Part shown: in pieces, positions 1-6,082 of the stretch
How positions within the stretch are numbered: the stretch's first letter is position 1
Layout: each line of letters begins with the position of its first letter
NCBI GenBank assembly: GCA_045536815.1
Contig: JAZSOH010000020.1
Span: forward strand, 1-6,479
Origin: UMGS1279 sp045536815
GTDB taxonomy: Bacteria > Bacillota > Clostridia > Oscillospirales > Acutalibacteraceae
DNA: 6,479 nt
Reading direction: 5' to 3'
Made by a program: the position numbers and the translations under genes
The notes under the pieces: model-generated
The model's database searches: none
Seen by the model: the letters and a program-made list of their open reading frames with translations, nothing else
What the model was told of the DNA's origin: nothing

Positions 1-199
1 GCGGCAAACTCGCGCTTCTCCGCACGAAAAATTCAGCGGCAGAAACGCTTTGCCCTTACAAAAAGAGAAATTTTTGTTTCGCCTAAGCCGCGAAGCGCCG
101 TTATCCTAACGGATTACAAGCGACAAGGCAACGGCAAACGGAAATTTACCTTTTGTAAGGTGTGACAGGTTCAAGTCCTGTCACACTAACTAAAAACGT
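1..199. other. Gene-free segment rich in inverted repeats
   Basis: No convincing ORF is seen here on either strand. By hand count, 87 of the first 180 bases are G or C (48%), which appears richer than the coding DNA to its right. It holds several nested inverted repeats. ACAAAAA (58-64) pairs with TTTTTGT (71-77). CCGTTA (98-103) pairs with TAACGG (107-112). CCTTACAAAA (54-63) pairs exactly with TTTTGTAAGG (151-160). A long hairpin lies at 159-187. An 8-base direct repeat, CGGCAAAC, occurs at 2-9 and 132-139. This is what one would expect of a structured RNA or of a dispersed intergenic repeat cut by the window edge; I cannot tell which. It lies directly downstream of tsaD, and no U-tract terminator for the tsaD operon is visible in it. 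Confidence 0.5.
159..187 (+). other. tRNA T-arm/acceptor-like hairpin (not a full tRNA)
   Basis: Ten Watson-Crick pairs (160-169 with 177-186) plus a G-T pair (159/187) close a 7-base loop, TTCAAGT. The loop and flanks read GGTTCAAGTCC, the usual tRNA T-loop pattern. The next five pairs (GTGTG/CACAC) continue straight on, as in a tRNA acceptor/T-arm minihelix of about 12 pairs. No D-arm or convincing 7-base anticodon loop lies at the expected spacing upstream, and the 3' side reads AACT rather than CCA. It is therefore a mimic, a remnant or part of a repeat, not an ordinary tRNA gene. It has no T-run on either strand, so it does not look like an intrinsic terminator. Confidence 0.55.
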
Positions 200-1216
200 C
201 TACTCAAACTCTTCGCCAATACCCATAGTTGCTCTGGCATTAAGCTCACTACCTGCTATAGTTTTTTCATACATAGCCTGAACGCCCACCATTGCCGCAT
301 TATCGCCGCAATATTTAAGCTCAGGGAAATAAAGCTCTATACCCTTTTCTTTACAAGCGGCAGACATTACTTTTCTAAGTTCACTGTTAGCCGAAACTCC
401 ACCAGCAACAACCAAGGTTTTTATGCCCGTTTTTTCGGCAAGAGAAACCGAAGAGTTTACAAGCATATCTGCAACCCTTTTGCGAAGAGTAGCCGCCAAA
501 ACAGGAACATCAACCTCCTCGCCCTTTTGGGTATGATTATGAATTAAATTAACAACAGCAGTTTTAAGACCCGAAAAACTAAAATCAAATTCACTATCTT
601 CTACCCTTGGGTACGGCAAAGGGTACTTTTTAAAGTCGGGCTCGGTAGCAATTTTATCAAGCGTTACTCCACCCGGATATGAAAGTCCCATCGCCCTTGC
701 CGCCTTATCAAAACATTCGCCCGCTGCATCGTCACGAGTCTTTGCCAAAATTTCAAACTCGGTGTAATCGGTCACCTTCGCAATAACTGTATTTCCTCCC
801 GAAACCAACAGACAAAGAAAGGGCGGTTTAAGATTTGGCGCCGAAATATAATTAGCCGCCATGTGAGAACGAAGATGGTGTACGGGAATCAGAGGTACTG
901 AAAGCGAAAGAGCAAGGCCCTTTGCAAAATTTACACCAACCAATAGCGCACCTATAAGTCCGGGCGCCGCAGTAACGGCAACGGCATCAATTTGTTCTTT
1001 AGTTATACCCGCATTTGAAATTGCCCTTTCGGTAAGGGCAAAAATCGCCTCACAGTGCCTTCTTGAAGCAATTTCGGGAACCACTCCCCCATAAAGCTTA
1101 TGTTCTTCAATTTGACTTGCAACCTCATTAGACAAAACCGACCTGCCTTTAATAACGGCGACGGCGGTTTCGTCGCAGGAGGTTTCAATTGCCAAAATAT
1201 ATCTCTCTTCCATCAT
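200..1216 (-). CDS. tsaD: tRNA t6A37 threonylcarbamoyltransferase TsaD
   Basis: This is a 338-residue Kae1/TsaD protein of full family length. With TsaB and TsaE it transfers the threonylcarbamoyl group from threonylcarbamoyl-AMP to A37 of ANN-decoding tRNAs in the cytoplasm. Visible landmarks are the N-terminal ASKHA start (LAIETSCDET, 8-17), VPEIASRRH (46-54), metal-binding H114 and H118 in HHLRSH, SGGNT (139-143), DDAAGECFDKAAR (162-174), FSFSGLKTA (212-220), GGVSANSELR (272-281) and metal-binding D305 in CGDNAA. Two adjacent ATG codons exist (1216 and 1213). The first gives an ATGA overlap with the rimI stop, and GAGGT lies 7 bases upstream of it. It is the last visible gene of the operon. 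TsaB and TsaE are not in the window. Confidence 0.96.
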   Translation of the reverse strand: MMEERYILAIETSCDETAVAVIKGRSVLSNEVASQIEEHKLYGGVVPEIASRRHCEAIFALTERAISNAGITKEQIDAVAVTAAPGLIGALLVGVNFAKGLALSLSVPLIPVHHLRSHMAANYISAPNLKPPFLCLLVSGGNTVIAKVTDYTEFEILAKTRDDAAGECFDKAARAMGLSYPGGVTLDKIATEPDFKKYPLPYPRVEDSEFDFSFSGLKTAVVNLIHNHTQKGEEVDVPVLAATLRKRVADMLVNSSVSLAEKTGIKTLVVAGGVSANSELRKVMSAACKEKGIELYFPELKYCGDNAAMVGVQAMYEKTIAGSELNARATMGIGEEFE

Positions 1217-1647
1217 TCAAAATACCTCGTCATAATAAGCGCGTCTTCCTTTGGGTTAGAATAAAAGTTTTTTCTAACGCCAATTTTTTTAAATCCATTT
1301 TTTTCATAAAGGGAAATAGCGGCAAGGTTTGAAACCCTTACCTCTAAAGATAAAAAAGAAAGCTTATTTTCTTTAGAATATTCTATAAGCGCTTCTAAAA
1401 GGCGCTGTCCTATCCCCTTTTTTCTATGCTCGGGTAATACACCTATATTAGTAACATACCCTTCTGAAAGAACCGTGTACATTCCGCCATATCCAACGCA
1501 TTTTTCCTCGTTTTTAGCAAGAAAAAATACTGTACTATCATTTGATGCTATAATTTGCTCTTTTGTCCAAGGCGTTGAAAAACAGTGCTTTTCTATACAC
1601 TCAATTTCATTAGCGTAAGCTTTTTTATCGTTAGCTTTAAAAATCAC
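1213..1647 (-). CDS. rimI: Ribosomal-protein-type N-alpha-acetyltransferase RimI (GNAT)
   Basis: This 144-residue single-domain GNAT enzyme uses acetyl-CoA to acetylate protein N-termini; in E. coli the target is ribosomal protein S18, and the target here is inferred only. Family features are CFSTPW near residue 22, the strand YVTNIGVLPEHR (64-75), the acetyl-CoA pyrophosphate loop RKKGIG (75-80), LEVRVSN (101-107) and SLYEKNGF (112-119). E102 and Y114 match the E103/Y115 pair proposed as catalytic in E. coli RimI. The start is GTG at 1647, overlapping the phosphatase stop as GTGA, with AAGGG about 9 bases upstream. The rimI-tsaD pairing is a widespread arrangement, which supports both names. 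Confidence 0.93.
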   Translation of the reverse strand: MIFKANDKKAYANEIECIEKHCFSTPWTKEQIIASNDSTVFFLAKNEEKCVGYGGMYTVLSEGYVTNIGVLPEHRKKGIGQRLLEALIEYSKENKLSFLSLEVRVSNLAAISLYEKNGFKKIGVRKNFYSNPKEDALIMTRYFE

Positions 1648-2072
1648 CCTATTACACCCTTTTCTATAAGCTTATTTACACCGTTTATAATTTCGTCAAG
1701 ACACTTTTCATAAACCTCGTATGATTGGCCAAACGGGTCTGATACGCCGCCGCTCAAAACCAAAATTTTGTCAGACTCGACACCTGCATCCAGTAAAATA
1801 TTTTTATGCCCATTTGTCATAACCAAAATTATATCGGCAACATTTAGCATTTCCATTGTCAGTTGTTTTGAGCGATAATCATTCAGTTCTATACCTATTT
1901 TCGATAGCGCTTTCGCGGAATTATCAGAGATTTTACTACCATCTGCCGCAATTCCCGCGCTTAAAACTTCTATATCAGTAATACCTTTTTCGTTTAAGAG
2001 CTTCTTACAAACCGCCATCGCCATAGGACTTCGGCAGGTATTACCTGTACAAACAAACAAAATATTTTTCAT
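1644..2072 (-). CDS. ywlE: Low-molecular-weight phosphatase, probable protein-arginine phosphatase (YwlE-like)
   Basis: This 142-residue cytoplasmic protein belongs to the low-molecular-weight tyrosine phosphatase fold. The N-terminal P-loop CTGNTCRS (C8 nucleophile, R14 phosphate-binding) and the general acid loop SDPFG (D112) are intact, so it should be active. The P-loop carries threonine (T12) where eukaryotic tyrosine phosphatases have a bulky isoleucine. In Bacillus YwlE this threonine confers preference for phosphoarginine, so arginine phosphatase, opposing a McsB-type kinase, is the favoured role by inference. The start ATG at 2072 overlaps the polA stop by one base (TAATG). GAGG lies 10 bases upstream and AAAGG closer. 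A tyrosine phosphatase acting in exopolysaccharide control is the main alternative, less likely because of T12 and the neighbours. Confidence 0.88.
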   Translation of the reverse strand: MKNILFVCTGNTCRSPMAMAVCKKLLNEKGITDIEVLSAGIAADGSKISDNSAKALSKIGIELNDYRSKQLTMEMLNVADIILVMTNGHKNILLDAGVESDKILVLSGGVSDPFGQSYEVYEKCLDEIINGVNKLIEKGVIG

Positions 2073-4630
2073 TATCCTTTAGCCTCAAACCAAGTTTTTG
2101 CCTTATGACATTCTGCAATAAGCGGAACTGAAAGCTTAACGGCATTTTCCATTTCAAACTCAAGTATCTCTGCCGCTTTTTTTGCATCGCTTTCTTTAGC
2201 CTCTACAATTAGTTCATCGTGTACCTGCAATATAATTTTCGCATCAAGGCGCTGCTCTATAAGGCTTTTTCTAACCCTTACCATAGCGAGCTTAATAATA
2301 TCGGCTGCGGTGCCTTGAATTGGCATATTTCTGGCAACCCTTTCGCCAAAGGCTCGTAGCATACCATTAGAGCTACTAAGCTCAGGCAAATATCTTCTTC
2401 TGCCAAACATTGTTTTGGTAAAGCCATCTTCCTTGGCGCTTTCAACAGTATTTGACATATAGTTTTTAATTCCGGGATAGGTTGCAAAATATCCATCAAT
2501 ATACCTTTGCGCCTCTGCTCTGCTAACGCCAATATCCTGACCAAGCGAGAAGGCGCCCATACCGTAAATAATACCAAAGTTTACCGCCTTTGCCGCCGAA
2601 CGCATTTTTGGTGTTACCAAAAGCGGAGGCATATCAAATACCTCACTTGCGGTTTTTGTATGGATATCTTCGCCGCTATTAAAGGCCGAAATCATAGCCT
2701 TGTCCTTTGCCATGTGGGCTAAAACGCGAAGCTCTATTTGAGAATAGTCGGAATCTAAAAGAACATATCCCTCTTTAGCAACAAAGAATTTTCTAAGCTC
2801 TCTTCCCTCTTCACTACGAACAGGGATATTTTGAAGATTAGGCTCAAGCGACGAAATTCTACCCGTTCTGGTTTCGGTCTGATTAAAGGTTGAATGTACC
2901 CTGTTATCAGGACCTACTGCCTTTAAAAGTCCCTCACAGTAGGTTGAATTTAACTTAGTTAAACCTCTATACTCTAAAATTTTAGGTATAATTGGATGCT
3001 CGTGCTTTAATTTTTCTAAGATTTCTGCGGTAGTTGAATATCCCGTTTTTGTCTTTTTGCCATGAGGTAAAGAAAGCTTTTCGAACAAAACTTGTCCCAA
3101 CTGTTGGGGCGATTTAATATTAAACTCTTCACCCGAAAGCTCGTGAATTTCTTTTTCAAGCTCTAAAATTCTAGCCTCAAGCCTTTTTCCCATATCCTTT
3201 ATGCCAACTGTGTCAATTAAAAAGCCTTCGCGCTCCATCTCACTTAAAAGCCTCGCTAAAGGAATCTCAATCTCCTCTAAGAGATTTTTCATACCTAATT
3301 TTTCTATTTCGCCGCTAAGTTTTTTGCAAAGCTCATTGGCAGTTGCGACCTTTTTTAGGTTTTCGTTTTCTACATCTATTGTAACAGTATTATCTAAATA
3401 CTCCTCCGCAAGACGAAAAACATCATAGGAATTGGCAGACGGAGAACAAAGATATCCCGCCAAACTTAAATCAAAGCTTACCGTATCTATTTCGCAAACC
3501 TTATCAAGCGCAGTATAAAGATTTTTACTGTCTACCGCGCTTACTCTTACATCATTTGCAGAAAAAATAGCCTTAACCTGCTCCTTTTGTTCAAGACTTA
3601 ATTCTATTAGCAACAAATCAGAAGCAAAATATAAAGTATCTCCATCACTTAAAACTGTTAATTCCTTTTTATCACAAAGATTTTTATAAAAATCATTAAA
3701 AGAAGACAGAGTATATTTTTTCTGCTCGACCATATTTTCGTCACACTTTTCAGGCGCAAGACCGGTTAGCCCCATTTTTTCCATAATCTTAAAAAATTCA
3801 AGATTTTTAAGCGCTACGGCAAGCTTTTCCTTATCAACCTCTTTAAATCTATACTTTTCAAAATCTCTTTCAATGGGGACCTCGCGATAAATTGTTCCAA
3901 GCTTCTTGCTTAAAAATGCACTATCTTTACCTAAGGAAAGCTTATTTTTAACACCATCTTTAATTTCCAAATCATCTAAATTATCGTAAATATACTCAAT
4001 ACTGTGATACCTCTGAATAAGGTCGGTCGCGGTTTTTTCACCAACACCTGCTACGCCTGGGATATGGTCACTCGCATCACCCATAAGTGCTTTGAGCTCT
4101 ATCATTTCTAGCGGAGTTAAACCATACTTTTCAAAAAGGCTTTCGGGGGTGTAACGTATAATTTCAGGACGGCCCATTTTAGTTGCCGCAAGTAAAACAC
4201 TAGTGTGCTCGGAAACGAGCTGTAAACTATCTCTATCGCCCGTAGAAATTACACAAACATCATCGGTTTTTTCTGCGACAAGGCTAAGAGTACCTAAAAT
4301 GTCGTCTGCCTCATAACCCTCAAGCTCTACACAATAATAACCCATAAGGCTTAACAGTTCCTTCAACACGGGAAACTGGGAAGCAAGCTCGCTAGGCATA
4401 GGCTTTCTTCCCGCCTTATATTCATCATACATCTTATGGCGGAAGGTTGGCGCTTTAAGGTCGAACGCAATGGCAACGCCATCAGGCTTTTCACTTTCAA
4501 TAAGGCTTGAAAGTATATTTAAAAAACCGTAAATAGCGTTGGTAAATTGCCCATCTTTTGTAGAAAGAAGTTTAATGCCGTAAAAAGCGCGGTTGGCTAT
4601 ACTGTTACCGTCAAGTGCTAGTAATTTCAT
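2072..4630 (-). CDS. polA: DNA polymerase I (5' nuclease + polymerase, degenerate 3'-5' exonuclease)
   Basis: An 852-residue family A polymerase that fills repair gaps and removes RNA primers. The 5' nuclease domain spans about 1-260: D7, D57 (AFD), E107/D109/D110 (EADD), D132/D134 (TGDRDS) and D185/D188, plus the helix-hairpin-helix GVAGVGEKTA (192-201). The middle domain (about 310-450) lacks the DxE and later Asp residues of proofreading exonucleases, so proofreading is probably absent, as in Bacillus and Thermus PolA. The polymerase domain follows: motif A DYSQIELR (D628), motif B R677-K681-F685-Y689, motif C VHDE (D805/E806). The start at 4630 is preferred because GGGGG lies 7 bases upstream and the upstream in-frame ATG at 4684 falls between the promoter hexamers. 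First gene of a four-gene overlapping operon. Confidence 0.97.
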   Translation of the reverse strand: MKLLALDGNSIANRAFYGIKLLSTKDGQFTNAIYGFLNILSSLIESEKPDGVAIAFDLKAPTFRHKMYDEYKAGRKPMPSELASQFPVLKELLSLMGYYCVELEGYEADDILGTLSLVAEKTDDVCVISTGDRDSLQLVSEHTSVLLAATKMGRPEIIRYTPESLFEKYGLTPLEMIELKALMGDASDHIPGVAGVGEKTATDLIQRYHSIEYIYDNLDDLEIKDGVKNKLSLGKDSAFLSKKLGTIYREVPIERDFEKYRFKEVDKEKLAVALKNLEFFKIMEKMGLTGLAPEKCDENMVEQKKYTLSSFNDFYKNLCDKKELTVLSDGDTLYFASDLLLIELSLEQKEQVKAIFSANDVRVSAVDSKNLYTALDKVCEIDTVSFDLSLAGYLCSPSANSYDVFRLAEEYLDNTVTIDVENENLKKVATANELCKKLSGEIEKLGMKNLLEEIEIPLARLLSEMEREGFLIDTVGIKDMGKRLEARILELEKEIHELSGEEFNIKSPQQLGQVLFEKLSLPHGKKTKTGYSTTAEILEKLKHEHPIIPKILEYRGLTKLNSTYCEGLLKAVGPDNRVHSTFNQTETRTGRISSLEPNLQNIPVRSEEGRELRKFFVAKEGYVLLDSDYSQIELRVLAHMAKDKAMISAFNSGEDIHTKTASEVFDMPPLLVTPKMRSAAKAVNFGIIYGMGAFSLGQDIGVSRAEAQRYIDGYFATYPGIKNYMSNTVESAKEDGFTKTMFGRRRYLPELSSSNGMLRAFGERVARNMPIQGTAADIIKLAMVRVRKSLIEQRLDAKIILQVHDELIVEAKESDAKKAAEILEFEMENAVKLSVPLIAECHKAKTWFEAKG

Positions 4631-4637
4631 CTTATAT

Positions 4638-4642
4638 CCCCC
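4638..4642 (-). promoter_or_regulatory. polA ribosome binding site
   Basis: On the minus strand GGGGG is followed after 7 bases by the ATG at 4630. It is the only good Shine-Dalgarno-like run near the possible starts. The in-frame ATG codons at 4654 and 4684 have no comparable run at proper spacing. This decides the 852-residue start. Confidence 0.7.
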
Positions 4643-4663
4643 ATAAAATCTCATTACCTTAGT

Positions 4664-4692
4664 ATTATACCAAATACAAAACAATATGTCTA
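4664..4692 (-). promoter_or_regulatory. Promoter of the polA-ywlE-rimI-tsaD operon
   Basis: Read on the minus strand, the -35 TAGACA (4687-4692, five of six consensus) is separated by 17 bases from a perfect -10 TATAAT (4664-4669), with a TGG extension just before the -10. A start of transcription near 4657 would give a leader of about 27 bases before the polA ATG. This is a vegetative sigma-A type promoter. Confidence 0.8.
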
Positions 4693-4714
4693 CAACAAAA
4701 CGAAAATTTTTCGC

Positions 4715-4747
4715 AAAAAAATATCCCCTCTCCTTTTAGAAGAGGGG
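4715..4747 (-). terminator. Intrinsic terminator of the PRTase-like gene
   Basis: On the minus strand a GC-rich 7-pair stem (4741-4747 with 4725-4731, CCCCTCT/AGAGGGG) with a loop of about 9 bases is followed after three bases by seven T (4715-4721). It begins about 16 bases after the stop of the 4763-5401 gene, so that gene is terminated before polA. Confidence 0.88.
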
Positions 4748-4762
4748 CAGAAGCTTTTAAAA

Positions 4763-5401
4763 TTAAAGTTTTGAAAAGCCGTGGCAATTAATAAGGGCGT
4801 CAATTTTTTCGCCTTTTTTGCAAAGCTCACAAGAGTGGGAAGGATAGCTAACATAACCATCTAAATCATTAGGATTAAATACAGAGTTAACCTTGAAACC
4901 GCCACACTCTTCAACAGTTGAGAATATAGAGCATACAGATGCAACCTTACCGCCATAGTAATTAACGGCTTCTATTGCCGATTTTACTGTATTACCACTA
5001 GCAACCGAAACGGCAAGAATAAGTACGTGCTTACCCGCAATCATAGGAACGATATTGTCCCTAAAAAGAATTTGACCGTTAGAAAATTCGGGCGTTACAA
5101 CGTAAATTGTTTGGTGCGCATTCATATTGATAAAATCTGCCTTGGTAAGCTCGTTTGCAAGGCATGTTCCTATAACCTCAGTACCATCAAGGCAAAGAAC
5201 AGTATCAATAATAGTATTGTGATAATTATATGAGCAAAGTTCCTTAGCGACCGCTTTTGCTTCGGAAAGACGCGATTTTTGTGCCGCAACATCAATATAA
5301 TAGTTTGAATGGTTATTGCTTGTTGCAAAATGTCCCTTCGCAACACGAAGATAAAGGTTATTTTTTCTGGTTTTGATTTTAATTGTGTTAGAAGTTGGCA
5401 T
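4763..5401 (-). CDS. Orotate phosphoribosyltransferase-like protein with a degenerate PRPP site
   Basis: A 212-residue protein resembling type I phosphoribosyltransferases, closest by eye to the PyrE lineage of Thermus and some Clostridia. KGHFATSNNHSNYYID (22-37) matches the GHF..S..HS..Y motif of orotate enzymes. The region 98-129 follows the 'GxxxxR...GK.VLI' layout. The C-terminus carries CELCKKGEKI (191-200), like the CPLC..G tail of that group. In the PRPP loop, expected as 'VLI-x-[DE]D-xxTTG', it reads VLILAVSVASGNT (126-138). The acidic pair that grips the PRPP ribose is replaced by A130 and V131, so activity as an ordinary transferase is doubtful. The start ATG at 5401 has AGGGGG 8 bases upstream. 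Separate transcription unit, divergent from the GerQ-like gene. A regulatory or ligand-sensing role is possible but unproven. Confidence 0.75.
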   Translation of the reverse strand: MPTSNTIKIKTRKNNLYLRVAKGHFATSNNHSNYYIDVAAQKSRLSEAKAVAKELCSYNYHNTIIDTVLCLDGTEVIGTCLANELTKADFINMNAHQTIYVVTPEFSNGQILFRDNIVPMIAGKHVLILAVSVASGNTVKSAIEAVNYYGGKVASVCSIFSTVEECGGFKVNSVFNPNDLDGYVSYPSHSCELCKKGEKIDALINCHGFSKL

Positions 5402-5434
5402 ATAAATTTCCCCCTAAGGAATTATTCTAATAAT

Positions 5435-5463
5435 ATTTTATAACAAATAGAGCAAAAATACAA
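5435..5463 (-). promoter_or_regulatory. Possible promoter of the PRTase-like gene
   Basis: On the minus strand TTGTAT (5458-5463) and TAAAAT (5435-5440) are 17 bases apart, and an overlapping TATAAA could also serve as -10. The -35 match is only three of six in AT-rich DNA, so this is a weak prediction. The position, about 35 bases before the start codon, is sensible. Confidence 0.3.
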
Positions 5464-5476
5464 GGTTTTTTTATTT

Positions 5477-5506
5477 TAAACACTCTTAACTTATTTTGAA
5501 TATAAT
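5477..5506 (+). promoter_or_regulatory. Possible promoter of the GerQ-like gene
   Basis: A perfect -10 TATAAT (5501-5506) follows TAAACA (5477-5482, four of six) after 18 bases. It is about 30 bases before the start codon. I do not see a clear sporulation-sigma element, but AT-rich DNA makes that negative weak. Confidence 0.45.
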
Positions 5507-5520
5507 AAATTATAACGAAA

Positions 5521-5526
5521 AAGGAG
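5521..5526 (+). promoter_or_regulatory. Ribosome binding site deciding a TTG start
   Basis: AAGGAG lies 10 bases before the TTG at 5537 and 19 bases before the first in-frame ATG (5546). The ATG at 5527 is in another frame and stops after five codons. TTG is therefore the favoured start. Confidence 0.65.
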
Positions 5527-5536
5527 ATGCTTTATT

Positions 5537-5956
5537 TTGAATAATATGCCAAATTCCCCCGCTCCACTGGAAAACAGTATGGTTTTGCCTTGGGGTAACG
5601 TACAAAATTCAAATACTAATATGACCGGACATATTAGCTGGAATAACGAAAATCCGGAAAGACAAAGTGTTGACGTACGCTCTTATCAAGAAGTACTCTT
5701 TGAATCGGTAGGAAAATTTATGGTTTGTAGATTTTTGGTTGGCACCGAAAATATGGTTTCGGTTAGCGGTATGCTTAAAAACGTAGGCAAAGATTTCTTT
5801 ATTTTAGAGGACCCTTGTACAAAAATGGAGACAACCTGCGACCTTTATTCTGTTAAATTTATATCGGTACTGCCCGATGATTTTATACCTAATATCCCCT
5901 CATACTGCCGCCGTAGACTATATGAAAATGCGCCTATTTTTAATACTACTATGTAA
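5537..5956 (+). CDS. Small GerQ-like spore coat/germination protein (divergent)
   Basis: 139 residues, no signal peptide or membrane segment. The first 45 residues are rich in Asn, Pro and Ser and look unstructured. Residues 50-112 fit, by eye, the GerQ family core (which I recall as Y.EN.L..N.GK...V....... F.G.I..AGRDH.I..DP.TG): here Y50-x-E52-x-x-L, G59-K60, G78, G84-K-D86, ILEDP (89-93) and T95. GerQ is a Bacillus coat protein needed for germination and cross-linked by transglutaminase. Four cysteines (C64, C94, C101, C124) and an Arg-rich C-terminus (YCRRRLY) are not typical GerQ features as I know them. The TTG start is set by AAGGAG 10 bases upstream. It stands alone with its own terminator. 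The family call is from pattern memory, and a coat role is inference. Confidence 0.55.
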   Translation: MNNMPNSPAPLENSMVLPWGNVQNSNTNMTGHISWNNENPERQSVDVRSYQEVLFESVGKFMVCRFLVGTENMVSVSGMLKNVGKDFFILEDPCTKMETTCDLYSVKFISVLPDDFIPNIPSYCRRRLYENAPIFNTTM

Positions 5957-5980
5957 AGCTGTCTAGACATATAAGCAAAT

Positions 5981-6015
5981 AAAAACAACAAGGCTTTTTT
6001 GCCTTGTTGTTTTTT
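5981..6015. terminator. Bidirectional intrinsic terminator
   Basis: A 14-pair stem (5981-5994 with 6001-6014, core ACAACAAGGC) has a T6 loop and ends in a T-run on the plus strand. The A-rich left arm supplies a T-run on the minus strand. It lies 24 bases past the GerQ-like stop and about 85 bases past the tRNA 3' end, so it can end both converging transcripts. Confidence 0.92.
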
Positions 6016-6082
6016 ACTAGCCAAAGCTTTTTGTTCTAGCCGCTAATTTAGGATTAGCATAGAACTTTGAAGGAAATTTGGT

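Noticed and set aside
159..187. Terminator of the tsaD operon
   Set aside because: The hairpin is strong but neither strand has a T-run after it.
121..190. Possible tRNA gene on the plus strand
   Set aside because: The T-arm looks good, but there is no D-arm, no acceptor 5' strand TAGTGTG at the expected distance and no clean 7-base anticodon loop with T33 and a purine at 37.
1003..1188. 61-codon minus-strand ORF inside tsaD
   Set aside because: It is in another frame of a clear tsaD, has no recognisable domain and is explained by coding-strand composition.
2278..2577. 99-codon minus-strand ORF inside the polA polymerase domain
   Set aside because: It overlaps motifs B and neighbouring conserved regions of PolA in a different frame; its translation resembles no protein family.
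2507..2722. 71-codon plus-strand ORF antisense to polA
   Set aside because: It has no ribosome binding site and no family resemblance; it is a shadow of PolA.
3201..3428. 75-codon plus-strand Ser/Phe-rich ORF antisense to polA
   Set aside because: Its Ser/Phe/Lys-rich composition is typical of antisense reading through AT-rich coding DNA, and it lies opposite an intact gene.
4701..4713. LexA/SOS operator upstream of polA (CGAAAA-T-TTTTCG)
   Set aside because: The palindrome lacks the GAAC-N4-GTTC core of the Gram-positive LexA box and could be AT-rich chance symmetry.
5027..5233. 68-codon plus-strand ORF antisense to the PRTase-like gene
   Set aside because: It is antisense to a well-supported gene with a proper ribosome binding site and terminator; no domain is seen.
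6017..6041. Direct repeat CTAGCC (6017-6022 and 6036-6041) as a possible insertion scar
   Set aside because: It is six bases in AT-rich intergenic DNA with no mobile element between; chance is sufficient.
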